The notes under the pieces: model-generated
The model's input: only the letters and a program-made list of their open reading frames with translations
Told to the model about the DNA's origin: nothing
Database searches by the model: none
Source: Methylopumilus sp036745495
GTDB taxonomy: Bacteria > Pseudomonadota > Gammaproteobacteria > Burkholderiales > Methylophilaceae
Reading direction: 5' to 3'
NCBI GenBank assembly: GCA_036745495.1
Contig: DAIOGA010000019.1
Location: 1-15,425 of the forward strand
DNA: 15,425 bases
Program-made: the position numbers and the translations under genes
Part shown: piece after piece, positions 7,458-14,500 of the stretch
How the letters are laid out: the number at the start of each line of letters is the position of its first letter
How positions within the stretch are numbered: the first letter of the stretch is position 1

Positions 7458-7624
7458 TCTTTAATGAAGAAATGATAGTGAGTACCGTCATTAGTATCGG
7501 AGTATATGCCATGATCATGTGGCAATTGAACAAGTATAGTTATGGGTCCAAATGGATGCGTTACGGCATTGCTATTCTTATAAGCTCAATCATGCCTTAT
7601 CTCATCACACCATTATTTATGTAA
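7448..7624 (+). CDS. 58-residue two-helix membrane protein
   Basis: I do not recognise this family. The frame runs 58 codons, from an ATG inside the last codons of the HNH gene to TAA at 7622. An AAGGA Shine-Dalgarno sequence sits 9 bases before the ATG, within the HNH reading frame, which argues for real, coupled translation. Two hydrophobic segments (about 9-25 and 39-57) are separated by a short basic polar loop (NKYSYGSKWMR). An alternative start at 7472 would shorten it by 8 residues. It could anchor, export or restrain the HNH protein, but that is speculation. Confidence 0.6.
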   Translation: MGIVFNEEMIVSTVISIGVYAMIMWQLNKYSYGSKWMRYGIAILISSIMPYLITPLFM

Positions 7625-7656
7625 ATATGTAATTTCGAGTTAAGATACTTAAACTT

Positions 7657-7830
7657 ATGGAACGACAAAAATTTTATATTGATTATCCGCAAGAGCATCA
7701 AGGCGATGCATTACATGCCTATCAATGTAAATTCTGTAAAATAGACACAGTAAAAATTAACGGCTTACTCGAAAATCATTTACCAAACTGTGACTATAGA
7801 ATTAAAAAAGAAAAAACGATTACTGAATAA
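7657..7830 (+). CDS. 57-residue C2HC zinc-finger-like protein
   Basis: I do not recognise this family. The protein has a CKFC pair (C24, C27) followed by H41 and C45 in an ENHLPNC segment, a spacing that suits a single C2HC zinc site. It has no signal peptide or membrane segment and ends in a basic tail, so it may bind nucleic acid or protein in the cytoplasm. No Shine-Dalgarno sequence is visible. A TAAGAT at 7641-7646 could be a -10, giving a very short leader. Its last 11 bases overlap the convergent ROK kinase gene. The amino-acid make-up, with paired metal ligands and no low-complexity stretch, looks like a real protein. Confidence 0.6.
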   Translation: MERQKFYIDYPQEHQGDALHAYQCKFCKIDTVKINGLLENHLPNCDYRIKKEKTITE

Positions 7831-8722
7831 GTCCTCGACCAATTAAAGCGGCACCAATCACGCCCGCCGAATCGCCCAGCATGTTCTTTACAATTGGTGT
7901 AGTCGGTACATCATTAAAAATTCTTGCATACACTTCATCCACGCCCTCTTTGTACAAACTTTGTTCATTAGAAAGCCCCCCGCCTAAGACTACAATGTCA
8001 GGATCTAAGATATTAATAAGATTAGCTAGAGCTTGCCCAAAGCGCGTATAAAAATCTTGTTTAATCTTTTTTAAGGACTCATCTTTTAATGGCGCATTGA
8101 AAAAATCGATCGCTGATAGCGTGCTACCTGTTTTATCTTGAATTCTTCTTTCTAAGCCACCACCTGATATAAAACTTTCTACACAGCCATTTGCACCACA
8201 ATAACAAGGTGATCCTTGAGGGTCGATTACCATATGACCCCACTCACCCGCAATATTTTGTGGGCCTTGTCTAATTTTTCCATCAAATACAATACCACCA
8301 CCGCAACCTGTTCCCATAATGACACCAAACACGAAAGGGTATCCTTTACCAGCACCCATCAATGCTTCTGCAAGCGCAAAACAATTAGCATCATTTTCAA
8401 TGACAATGTCATGTACTAATTTATCTTCAAGAAGAGATTGAAGGGGTAAGCCATTTAGACAAAGCGTATTAGAGTTTTTCAGTAGATGTGTTTTTTTGGA
8501 GATTGAACCAGGTGTACCCAAACCCAGGGTATGTGTTTTGTTTTGTATAGATACGACGGCTTTTGTATAGAGAAGATGAATTTGGTTAAAAATATGCTCG
8601 CTACCTAAATGAGCTTCCGTAAGGAGCCTCTCACGGAATAGAATTTTTTCCTGACTATCTAATACAGCTACTTCAATTTTGGTGCCACCTAAGTCAATAC
8701 CAATATGATGATTAGAGGCCAT
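7820..8722 (-). CDS. ROK-family sugar kinase (fructokinase/Mak-like)
   Basis: This ATP-dependent hexose kinase of the ROK family is 300 residues long. The N-terminal phosphate loop is IGIDLGGTK (7-15), and the catalytic aspartate is D111 in ENDAN. The ROK zinc site is complete: H163 in EWGH, then C173, C175 and C180 in PCYCGANGC. The second nucleotide block is DIVVLGGGLSN (242-252). The PGSIS, NILDPD and GDSAGVIGAA segments resemble E. coli Mak fructokinase more than glucokinase, so fructose is the best guess; N-acetylglucosamine or mannose remain possible. Its ATG directly abuts the TAA of dedA, so the two genes are coupled. Its 3' end overlaps the small zinc-finger gene by 11 bases. Confidence 0.9.
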   Translation of the reverse strand: MASNHHIGIDLGGTKIEVAVLDSQEKILFRERLLTEAHLGSEHIFNQIHLLYTKAVVSIQNKTHTLGLGTPGSISKKTHLLKNSNTLCLNGLPLQSLLEDKLVHDIVIENDANCFALAEALMGAGKGYPFVFGVIMGTGCGGGIVFDGKIRQGPQNIAGEWGHMVIDPQGSPCYCGANGCVESFISGGGLERRIQDKTGSTLSAIDFFNAPLKDESLKKIKQDFYTRFGQALANLINILDPDIVVLGGGLSNEQSLYKEGVDEVYARIFNDVPTTPIVKNMLGDSAGVIGAALIGRGLIQ

Positions 8723-9334
8723 TTAATTATTTTGAAAATGACGTCTGATATACCAGATGATGAAGATGGCTCCACCGCCTGCAATCACATAATGAAATTC
8801 GTGAAAGAAAACTTTTAATGTTTCCCATTGTTCACCAAATATCATTCCAATATATGCAAGTGCCCAGCACCAGATAAATGAACCCACAAACGTATAGATA
8901 ATAAATTTAGTCATATTCATGCGCGCGATACCTGCAGGTAGCGCTATAAAAGTTCTCACTGCAGGAAGGAGACGGCCTATAAAAATAATAATCTCACCAT
9001 AATTTTTAAACCAATCATCTGCCATCTTTAAATCTTTTTTAGAAATAAGTACGAAACGGCCATATTTTTCGGCGAGCTTTCTGCCACCTGTTTTACCGAC
9101 ATAGTAAGCCGGTATAGATCCTAATACACAACCCAGTGCACCCATAAAAGCTACTACCCAAAGCAGCATTTCCCCTTTAAAAACGAGGTACCCTGCAAAA
9201 GGCATAATAATTTCGGAGGGTAATGGAATACAAGCTGACTCGATTGCCATGAGAAAGACAATGCCTCCATATCCCATAGAAGATATGATACTCATAATCC
9301 AAATAGCTAATAATCCGATGAATTTTTCTAGCAT
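8723..9334 (-). CDS. DedA-family membrane protein
   Basis: This inner-membrane protein of the DedA / SNARE-associated (VTT) family is 203 residues long. Characterised members transport lipid carriers such as undecaprenyl phosphate or affect membrane potential and envelope stress. The signatures are ESACIPLPSEIIMPFAGYL near residues 32-50 and GRLLPAVRTFIALPAGIARM near 120-139, with the family's conserved Glu and Arg residues. Hydrophobic segments lie at about 10-30, 55-78, 140-165 and 180-197. An AGGA ribosome binding site lies 5 bases before the ATG. It is the first gene of a two-gene unit with the ROK kinase. The connection between the two is not obvious, beyond a possible envelope-sugar link. 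Confidence 0.92.
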   Translation of the reverse strand: MLEKFIGLLAIWIMSIISSMGYGGIVFLMAIESACIPLPSEIIMPFAGYLVFKGEMLLWVVAFMGALGCVLGSIPAYYVGKTGGRKLAEKYGRFVLISKKDLKMADDWFKNYGEIIIFIGRLLPAVRTFIALPAGIARMNMTKFIIYTFVGSFIWCWALAYIGMIFGEQWETLKVFFHEFHYVIAGGGAIFIIWYIRRHFQNN

Positions 9335-9354
9335 TGCTTATCCTATTTAAATTG

Positions 9355-9419
9355 ATAATGAATTCTATCGTATGTTACATAAACCCATAATGAATCAGCA
9401 AATTTTTACTATAATGAAT
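9355..9419. repeat. three direct copies of ATAATGAAT in the dedA-lipoprotein spacer
   Basis: ATAATGAAT occurs at 9355-9363, 9387-9395 and 9411-9419, all in the same orientation, with starts 32 and 24 bases apart. The third copy overlaps the TATAAT of the lipoprotein promoter. Copies 1 and 3 also share a following T. This could be a set of operator sites for a regulator of the divergent genes, though AT-rich sequence raises the chance level. Confidence 0.4.
9410..9415 (+). promoter_or_regulatory. -10 element of the small lipoprotein gene
   Basis: A perfect TATAAT lies 27 bases before the ATG at 9443. The -35 region is poor (ATAATG at 17-base spacing), so activation by a regulator is plausible. 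It overlaps the third ATAATGAAT repeat. Confidence 0.5.
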
Positions 9420-9442
9420 TATTCAATTTTTAAAAAATATAT

Positions 9443-9667
9443 ATGAAACAGATGACAGTTTTATTTCTATTTACCTTGCTTTCGAGTTGCAGCATGATGA
9501 CTTATACAAATCAGGGTAAACTATCGAATACAAGTCAAACTTATATTATTAACTGCGCCTTTTGGGATGCTTGTTATGCTAAAGCTGAGAAGTTATGTTC
9601 AAAGGGATATAGCCTTGTCGATAAATCAACAAGCCTCCCTTATAGTTTAGAAATTTCGTGTAAGTAA
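9443..9667 (+). CDS. small cysteine-rich lipoprotein
   Basis: This 74-residue protein has a type II signal peptide: charged start, hydrophobic core at 5-13 and lipobox LSSC with the lipidated cysteine at C16. The mature part has four further cysteines (C38, C44, C52, C73), which could form two disulfides in the periplasm. The ACYAKAEKLCSKGYSLVD segment resembles small proteobacterial lipoproteins of unknown function that I recall only in outline. No Shine-Dalgarno sequence is evident. It is divergent from dedA. Confidence 0.75.
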   Translation: MKQMTVLFLFTLLSSCSMMTYTNQGKLSNTSQTYIINCAFWDACYAKAEKLCSKGYSLVDKSTSLPYSLEISCK

Positions 9668-9692
9668 CTTTTAGAAATTAAACGATCAAATC

Positions 9693-9715
9693 AATTATGC
9701 ATGGTATGCATAATT
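9693..9715. repeat. perfect 10-bp inverted repeat before the beta-CASP gene
   Basis: AATTATGCAT, a GGT loop, then ATGCATAATT form a perfect dyad in the 63-base gap between the lipoprotein stop and the ribonuclease start, ending 15 bases before the ATG. It could be an operator, a hairpin in the leader RNA, or a weak terminator of the lipoprotein gene; only a short T run follows (TTTCT). Confidence 0.6.
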
Positions 9716-9730
9716 TCTAGAGAGAGTTAA

Positions 9731-11149
9731 ATGCAAATCCAATTTTTAGGTGCAGCAGGCGAAGTCACAGGGTCAAAATATCTCATTGATACAAAGCTTG
9801 AAGAATCATCATGCAAATTCATCGTGGATTACGGTATGTTCCAAGGTGCGCGAGAAGCCGATGAAAAAAATCAAAAATTATTACCGCTTAATCCAGAAGA
9901 AATTTCTTTTCTAGTTCTCACGCATGCGCATATAGATCACTGCGGGCTGATTCCACGGTTATGTGCCCAAGGATTTAAAGGCCCCATTTATTGCACGACC
10001 ACGACTGCAAAACTACTTGAAATTATGTTACTCGATAGCGCGCATATTCAAGTTTCTGACTTTGAGAGGGCTGAGAGAAAAAACAAATTGGGCAAATGGC
10101 GTGGCGATATGCCGATTCTCTTATATGACACCAAACAAGCGATTGAGTCACTCACTCAAGTTAAAGCCATTCCTTACACTAAAAAGTTTTCACCTGCTCA
10201 AGGTATTGATGTCACATTCGAAGAGGCGGGACATATTTTAGGTTCTTCAATTGCAGTTATCGATGTGAAAGAAAAAAATGAAACATCAAAGAGATTAGTT
10301 TTTTCTGGCGACATAGGGATGTTTGAAAAGCCTATTTTTCGTCAGCCGTCATTGATTGAATCTGCAGATGTATTAGTGGTTGAATCAACTTATGGAGATC
10401 GACTTCATCGAGGTATCAAAGAAACAGAAGATGAGTTGGTAGAAATAGTGACGCAGACATTTGATAGAGGTGGCAATGTCATCATGCCGGCTTTCGCAGT
10501 AGGCAGAACACAAGAAATACTTTTTATATTGGCTGACCTTATCAGACGAGAGCGTTTGCCCCATTTAAATGTATGGGTCGATTCACCTATGGCCACAAAA
10601 GTCACCGAGCTCACTAGTGCATGTATGGATGAGCTTGATGATGACGCAAAATTACTTTATCAATGGCTTCTTGATCATAAGAATAAAATTGATGTGAGAT
10701 TTGTGGGTGATGTTGAAGAGTCAAAATCATTAAACCGATTAAAAAGTGGTGCGATTATTATTTCGTCAAGTGGCATGTGTCAAGCAGGAAGAATTCTTCA
10801 TCATCTGATTAATAATTTACCTTTTGAAAAAAATGCGATTGTCATTACAGGATTTCAGGCACTCAGAACCTTAGGCCGTCGATTGGTGGATGAAGCCGCT
10901 TCAGTAAAAATTATGGGTGAGTATGTGGATGTCAAAGCATCCATTCATACCCTAGGAGGCTTATCGGCGCATGCCGATCGAGACAATTTATTAAAGTGGT
11001 TAAAAGGATTCAAACAAAAACCAAAACACGTTTTTGTGGTTCATGGTGAGCCATCAGCTTCGATTCATTTTGTGCAATCGATTCGAGAAAATTTAAATTG
11101 GAATGATGTCATTATTCCAACACTTCAAAGTACGTTTGATATTAGCTAA
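9731..11149 (+). CDS. beta-CASP metallo-beta-lactamase-fold ribonuclease (CPSF/YSH1-like)
   Basis: This is a 472-residue metallo-beta-lactamase-fold hydrolase with an RNA-specific beta-CASP insert. The zinc-binding HxHxDH motif is HAHIDH at 65-70; later ligands are in EEAGHILGS and VFSGDIG. The beta-CASP part shows VVESTYGDR, PAFAVGRTQEIL, SSSGMCQAGR, then LSAHADRDNLL and VVHGEPSA, which supply the closing histidines. This is the COG1236 type, related to the eukaryotic mRNA 3'-end processing nuclease. Bacterial members are expected to cut RNA, but their targets are mostly unknown. The start has a GAG-type ribosome binding site (AGAGAG) 5 bases upstream. The end overlaps cysK by 8 bases on the other strand. 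Confidence 0.93.
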   Translation: MQIQFLGAAGEVTGSKYLIDTKLEESSCKFIVDYGMFQGAREADEKNQKLLPLNPEEISFLVLTHAHIDHCGLIPRLCAQGFKGPIYCTTTTAKLLEIMLLDSAHIQVSDFERAERKNKLGKWRGDMPILLYDTKQAIESLTQVKAIPYTKKFSPAQGIDVTFEEAGHILGSSIAVIDVKEKNETSKRLVFSGDIGMFEKPIFRQPSLIESADVLVVESTYGDRLHRGIKETEDELVEIVTQTFDRGGNVIMPAFAVGRTQEILFILADLIRRERLPHLNVWVDSPMATKVTELTSACMDELDDDAKLLYQWLLDHKNKIDVRFVGDVEESKSLNRLKSGAIIISSSGMCQAGRILHHLINNLPFEKNAIVITGFQALRTLGRRLVDEAASVKIMGEYVDVKASIHTLGGLSAHADRDNLLKWLKGFKQKPKHVFVVHGEPSASIHFVQSIRENLNWNDVIIPTLQSTFDIS

Positions 11150-12116
11150 TCGCTAATCCTTTTTCGTCAAACATACCCTCAAAGAGTGCAGAGCTTAAAT
11201 AACGTTCAGCGGTATCAGGTAAAACAACAACAATCGTTTTGCCCTCATATTGAGGAAGTTTTGCAAGTCTCACAGCCACTGCAGCTGCTGCACCACAGGA
11301 AATGCCTGCCAAAATACCTTCTTCACGCGCTAATCTTCTCGCGAAAGCGATAGCTTCCTCGTTGCTAATTTGTTCTACTTTATCAATAAGAGATAAATCT
11401 AAATTACCCGGAATAAATCCTGCACCAATACCTTGAATTTTATGAGGCGACGGCTTGATTTCTTCATTGTTTAATTTTTGCGTGATGACAGGACTTAAAG
11501 AAGGCTCGACTGCAACTGATTCAATATTTTTTTGCTTGGTATATTTGAGATAACGTGTGACACCTGTAATCGTGCCACCAGTTCCAACACCAGATACGAA
11601 TACATCAATGTTGCCATTTGTATCATTCCATATTTCAGGGCCTGTTGTTTTTTCGTGAATCGCTGGATTAGATGGATTATTAAATTGCTGAAGCAAAACA
11701 TATTTAGCATCAGTGGCTGCAATTTCAGTAGCTCTCGCTACAGCACCATTCATGCCCTTTGGCCCCTCTGTTAAAATAATTTTTGCACCTAAGGCAGTTA
11801 AAAGTTTTCTGCGTTCCATACTCATGGTTTCTGGCATAGTGAGTGTAATAGGTATGCCTTTGGCTGCGGCGACAAAGGCGAGTGCGATTCCCGTATTACC
11901 ACTTGTTGGCTCAATAATTTCTTTTCCAGCACCGAGCAACTTTTTTTCAATGGCATCGTTAATCATGGCAACACCAATTCGACATTTCACAGAGTAGGCT
12001 GGATTTCTGCCTTCAATTTTTGCGAGCACAGTTGCTTTAGCGCCATCTGTGACACGATTTAATTTGACAAGGGGTGTATTGCCTATGGTTTGTGAATTGT
12101 CTTCAAAATAAGCCAT
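11142..12116 (-). CDS. cysK: cysteine synthase A (O-acetylserine sulfhydrylase)
   Basis: This PLP enzyme makes L-cysteine from O-acetylserine and sulfide in the cytoplasm. The PLP lysine is K44 in SVKCRIG. The substrate loop EPTSGNTGIALAF begins at E69, and the PLP phosphate loop is GVGTGGTITG. AGISCGAAAA in the C-terminal part is also typical of CysK. The length of 324 residues is standard. IGNTPLVKLNRV at the N-terminus and the high conservation favour CysK over CysM. A strong AAGGAA ribosome binding site precedes the ATG. It follows the cupin gene by 29 bases and is probably co-transcribed with it. Confidence 0.95.
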   Translation of the reverse strand: MAYFEDNSQTIGNTPLVKLNRVTDGAKATVLAKIEGRNPAYSVKCRIGVAMINDAIEKKLLGAGKEIIEPTSGNTGIALAFVAAAKGIPITLTMPETMSMERRKLLTALGAKIILTEGPKGMNGAVARATEIAATDAKYVLLQQFNNPSNPAIHEKTTGPEIWNDTNGNIDVFVSGVGTGGTITGVTRYLKYTKQKNIESVAVEPSLSPVITQKLNNEEIKPSPHKIQGIGAGFIPGNLDLSLIDKVEQISNEEAIAFARRLAREEGILAGISCGAAAAVAVRLAKLPQYEGKTIVVVLPDTAERYLSSALFEGMFDEKGLAIS

Positions 12117-12145
12117 GATAATTCCTTAAAATTTAAATGTTCCTA

Positions 12146-12421
12146 TTAGCCAAAATGATAATGTTTCTTTAATGCTTTTTTAACATGCCACGTGCAAGAT
12201 AATCCCTCTTTAAAGGTTACAAGATCGCCTTTACCAAAATTTACAGGCTCTCCACCATGAGGCGTTACAGTCACTTCACCTTCTAGAATGTATGCGATCT
12301 CTTGCTCCGAATAGCTCCATGGGAAAGTCGATGGCTCTTTTGACCAAGTAGGACAAGACATAATCCCTAAAGCATTAAGTCTCTCTTCACTTGGATTTTT
12401 TTCAACAATAATTTTTGACAT
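12146..12421 (-). CDS. small cupin-domain protein (DUF861/Cupin_3-like)
   Basis: This 91-residue single-domain cupin has the segment EIAYILEGEVTVTP, then FGKGDLVTFKEGLSCTWHV, typical of the ureidoglycine-aminohydrolase-like Cupin_3 group. The start at 12421 is chosen because GGGAG lies a few bases upstream. The frame extends to an earlier ATG at 12454, but that adds 11 residues unlike the family. The usual HxH pair of the first cupin motif is replaced by YSE, so metal binding and catalysis are uncertain. It precedes cysK on the same strand, and a sulfur or amino-acid link is possible but unproven. Confidence 0.82.
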   Translation of the reverse strand: MSKIIVEKNPSEERLNALGIMSCPTWSKEPSTFPWSYSEQEIAYILEGEVTVTPHGGEPVNFGKGDLVTFKEGLSCTWHVKKALKKHYHFG

Positions 12422-12452
12422 CACCGTCTCCCATGAGATGTATAGATAATTC

Positions 12453-12458
12453 ATTATA
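12453..12458 (-). promoter_or_regulatory. -10 element of the cupin-cysK operon
   Basis: A perfect TATAAT on the minus strand lies 31 bases before the cupin ATG at 12421. The best -35 is TTACTA at 18-base spacing, a weak match. It sits in the divergent spacer shared with selO. Confidence 0.45.
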
Positions 12459-12532
12459 ATAAGAATATTAAAATATTAGTAAATCATCATGCTTAATCTA
12501 GATCAAATGTATTTCTTTCCAAGAATCATTAA

Positions 12533-13996
12533 ATGACTAATCAAGAAACACAAAAAGTAGGCTGGCATTTTGATCATAGCTATATAAAGCTACCTAAAGA
12601 TTTTTTTATTGAACAACTTCCCGTAAAAGTTCAAAAACCAAAACTTATTTTATTAAACGAACCCTTATTAAAGGCTTTAGGTTTAGATAAAGAAGCTTTA
12701 AGTCACGAAGCTTGGGGCAGTATTTTTTCTGGAAATACAATCCCTGAAAATGCATATCCGATTGCACAAGCATATGCAGGCCATCAATTTGGGCACTTTA
12801 CTTTGTTGGGGGATGGTAGGGCTGTCTTGATAGGTGAACAGATTAATCCTGATGGAAAACGTTTTGATATTCAACTTAAAGGATCAGGACAAACGCCTTA
12901 TTCTAGACGCGGTGATGGCCGTGCTGCATTGGGGCCTATGTTACGCGAATACATTATTAGTGAGGCGATGCATGCATTAAATATTCCAACGACAAGAAGT
13001 TTGGCGGTAGTTGTCACGGGAGAAAGCATTATGCGCGATGAGTTATTGCCTGGCGCAGTGCTCACAAGGATTGCGAAGAGCCATATTCGTGTGGGTACTT
13101 TTCAATTTGCTTCCACATTAAATGACATTCAAAAATTAAAAGCACTCGCTGATTACACAATTGATAGACACTATCCAGAGTGTAAAGAAAAAGATAATCC
13201 CTACCTTGCATTTTTAAACGCAGTAATTGAAAGGCAAGCATTACTCGTTGTTCAATGGATGCATATAGGTTTTATTCATGGTGTCATGAATACAGACAAT
13301 ATGTCGATCAGTGGTGAAACGATTGATTACGGTCCTTGCGCATTTATGGATCACTATCATCCTGAGACTGTATTTAGTTCGATCGATCGTCAAGGTCGCT
13401 ATGGTTATGCTAATCAAGCGCCTATCGCGCAGTGGAACCTGGCAAGGTTTGCGGAGACTTTACTTCCGCTTATAGATCAAGATACAGATAAATCAATTGA
13501 ATTGGCAACTCAATCAGTGAATAGTTTTTCAGATCTATTTCAAGTGTCATGGTTAAAAGGTATGCGAAAAAAAATAGGCTTAATTGATGAAGAAGCAAGC
13601 GACATTGATTTAATCAATGAGTTATTAATTCTCATGCAAAAAAATAAAGCTGACTATACGCTTACATTTCGACATCTTTCTTCAGATGCAATTTTAAAGG
13701 ATGTTATTTTTGAAGATGCATCATTTAAGACTTGGTATTCAAAATGGATGCATCGCATTCAAAAACAAAAAGATGGTGAGAAGACATCAAAGCTTATGAT
13801 GTTAAAACACAATCCCGCTGTTATTCCACGTAATCATTTGGTTGAGAGAGCGTTATCACTTGCGGGGATTAAACAAGATTACAAATTATTAAATGATTTG
13901 GTTGCAGCACTTCAAAACCCTTACGAGGACTCAAAGATATTTAGCGAGCCACCTTTAGAGGAAGACAAATCTTATCAAACGTTTTGCGGGACTTAA
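12533..13996 (+). CDS. selO: SelO/YdiU-family protein adenylyltransferase
   Basis: This pseudokinase-fold enzyme transfers AMP from ATP onto Ser, Thr or Tyr of target proteins (protein AMPylation), which in E. coli is linked to redox stress. Family blocks in order are HQFGHFTLLGDGRA, QLKGSGQTPYSRRGDGRA with K116, the REYIISEAMHALNIPTTR segment, and GFIHGVMNTDNMS. The metal-binding IDYGP (264-268) includes D265 and corresponds to the kinase DFG. The length of 487 residues is normal. The protein ends in TFCGT with C485; eukaryotic homologues carry selenocysteine near this end, but here the codon is TGC. No strong ribosome binding site is seen. A strong hairpin follows at 14005. Confidence 0.96.
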   Translation: MTNQETQKVGWHFDHSYIKLPKDFFIEQLPVKVQKPKLILLNEPLLKALGLDKEALSHEAWGSIFSGNTIPENAYPIAQAYAGHQFGHFTLLGDGRAVLIGEQINPDGKRFDIQLKGSGQTPYSRRGDGRAALGPMLREYIISEAMHALNIPTTRSLAVVVTGESIMRDELLPGAVLTRIAKSHIRVGTFQFASTLNDIQKLKALADYTIDRHYPECKEKDNPYLAFLNAVIERQALLVVQWMHIGFIHGVMNTDNMSISGETIDYGPCAFMDHYHPETVFSSIDRQGRYGYANQAPIAQWNLARFAETLLPLIDQDTDKSIELATQSVNSFSDLFQVSWLKGMRKKIGLIDEEASDIDLINELLILMQKNKADYTLTFRHLSSDAILKDVIFEDASFKTWYSKWMHRIQKQKDGEKTSKLMMLKHNPAVIPRNHLVERALSLAGIKQDYKLLNDLVAALQNPYEDSKIFSEPPLEEDKSYQTFCGT

Positions 13997-14004
13997 TAAA
14001 GAGA

Positions 14005-14036
14005 TCACACATAAGGCGAATATACCTTATGTGTGA
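14005..14036. terminator. 12-bp hairpin between convergent selO and the coiled-coil gene
   Basis: Positions 14005-14016 and 14025-14036 pair perfectly over 12 bp (TCACACATAAGG and its complement) around an 8-base loop. It lies 8 bases after the selO stop and 10 bases from the end of the opposite-strand gene. The T tract is poor on both sides, so termination efficiency is uncertain, but the position suits a two-way terminator. Confidence 0.6.
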
Positions 14037-14045
14037 GAATTGAAA

Positions 14046-14381
14046 TTATTTTGTTTTTTTGGCTGCAGGTGCTTCTTTTGCTTTTGCAGGCTTGGCTGGC
14101 TTAGCCGATTTTGCAAGTTGAGCCTTAAGATCTTCAAGGTCTTTACTTTGAGTTGTAACTTTTGCTTCTAAGTCAGCCACCATAGCTTTTTTCTGAGCAT
14201 CAGCTTTTTCATAGTCAGTCACTTTTTGATTAAGCGTTGCAATTTGACCATTTAAATTTTTAATTTCCGCAGTTTGAGCACTTAATTGGTCTTCAGCGTT
14301 ATAAGCGCTATAAGAAAAATAACCTGCTACCGCGATTAATATTGCAATAATAATATTTTTAAAAGTGCCAGAGTTTTCCAT
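14046..14381 (-). CDS. membrane-anchored coiled-coil protein with Lys/Ala/Pro tail
   Basis: I do not recognise this family. The 111-residue protein has one transmembrane helix at about 9-27 with no cleavage site. A heptad-rich coiled coil follows from about 29 to 90, rich in Gln, Glu, Lys and Leu. The tail from about 91 repeats AKPAK-like units and is strongly basic. The layout suits an envelope tether or scaffold, with the tail possibly contacting peptidoglycan, DNA or acidic lipid depending on topology, which cannot be told from sequence. AAGGAA lies about 7 bases before the ATG, so translation should be efficient. Its architecture echoes the two small anchored proteins downstream in the window, though there is no clear sequence similarity. 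Confidence 0.75.
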   Translation of the reverse strand: MENSGTFKNIIIAILIAVAGYFSYSAYNAEDQLSAQTAEIKNLNGQIATLNQKVTDYEKADAQKKAMVADLEAKVTTQSKDLEDLKAQLAKSAKPAKPAKAKEAPAAKKTK

Positions 14382-14449
14382 CTATGATTCCTTCTTGATT
14401 ATGTTGAATTTAAAAGTATTCGTGTATATACATACTCTCTTAGGTAGGC

Positions 14450-14477
14450 ATGATATAAGAAAGTTCACTAATCTCAA
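14450..14477 (-). promoter_or_regulatory. candidate promoter of the coiled-coil gene
   Basis: On the minus strand TTGAGA (14472-14477) and TATCAT (14450-14455) are 16 bases apart, just after the terminator of the upstream gene. The leader would be about 60 bases. The match is moderate. Confidence 0.35.
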
Positions 14478-14500
14478 AGCAACTGACCTTTTAGAAAAAT

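Noticed and set aside
11713..11997. Long open frame opposite cysK
   Set aside because: It lies wholly inside cysK on the other strand and has no recognisable protein features. The same applies to frames at 2159-2392, 5801-6109, 9963-10241 and 11532-11774.
12464..12477. AATATT-AA-AATATT inverted repeat in the cupin-selO spacer
   Set aside because: Each half is itself a self-complementary AT-only hexamer, common by chance in such AT-rich spacers.
13976..13996. Selenocysteine at the SelO C-terminus
   Set aside because: The relevant codon is TGC (Cys) and the frame ends in TAA; there is no in-frame TGA.
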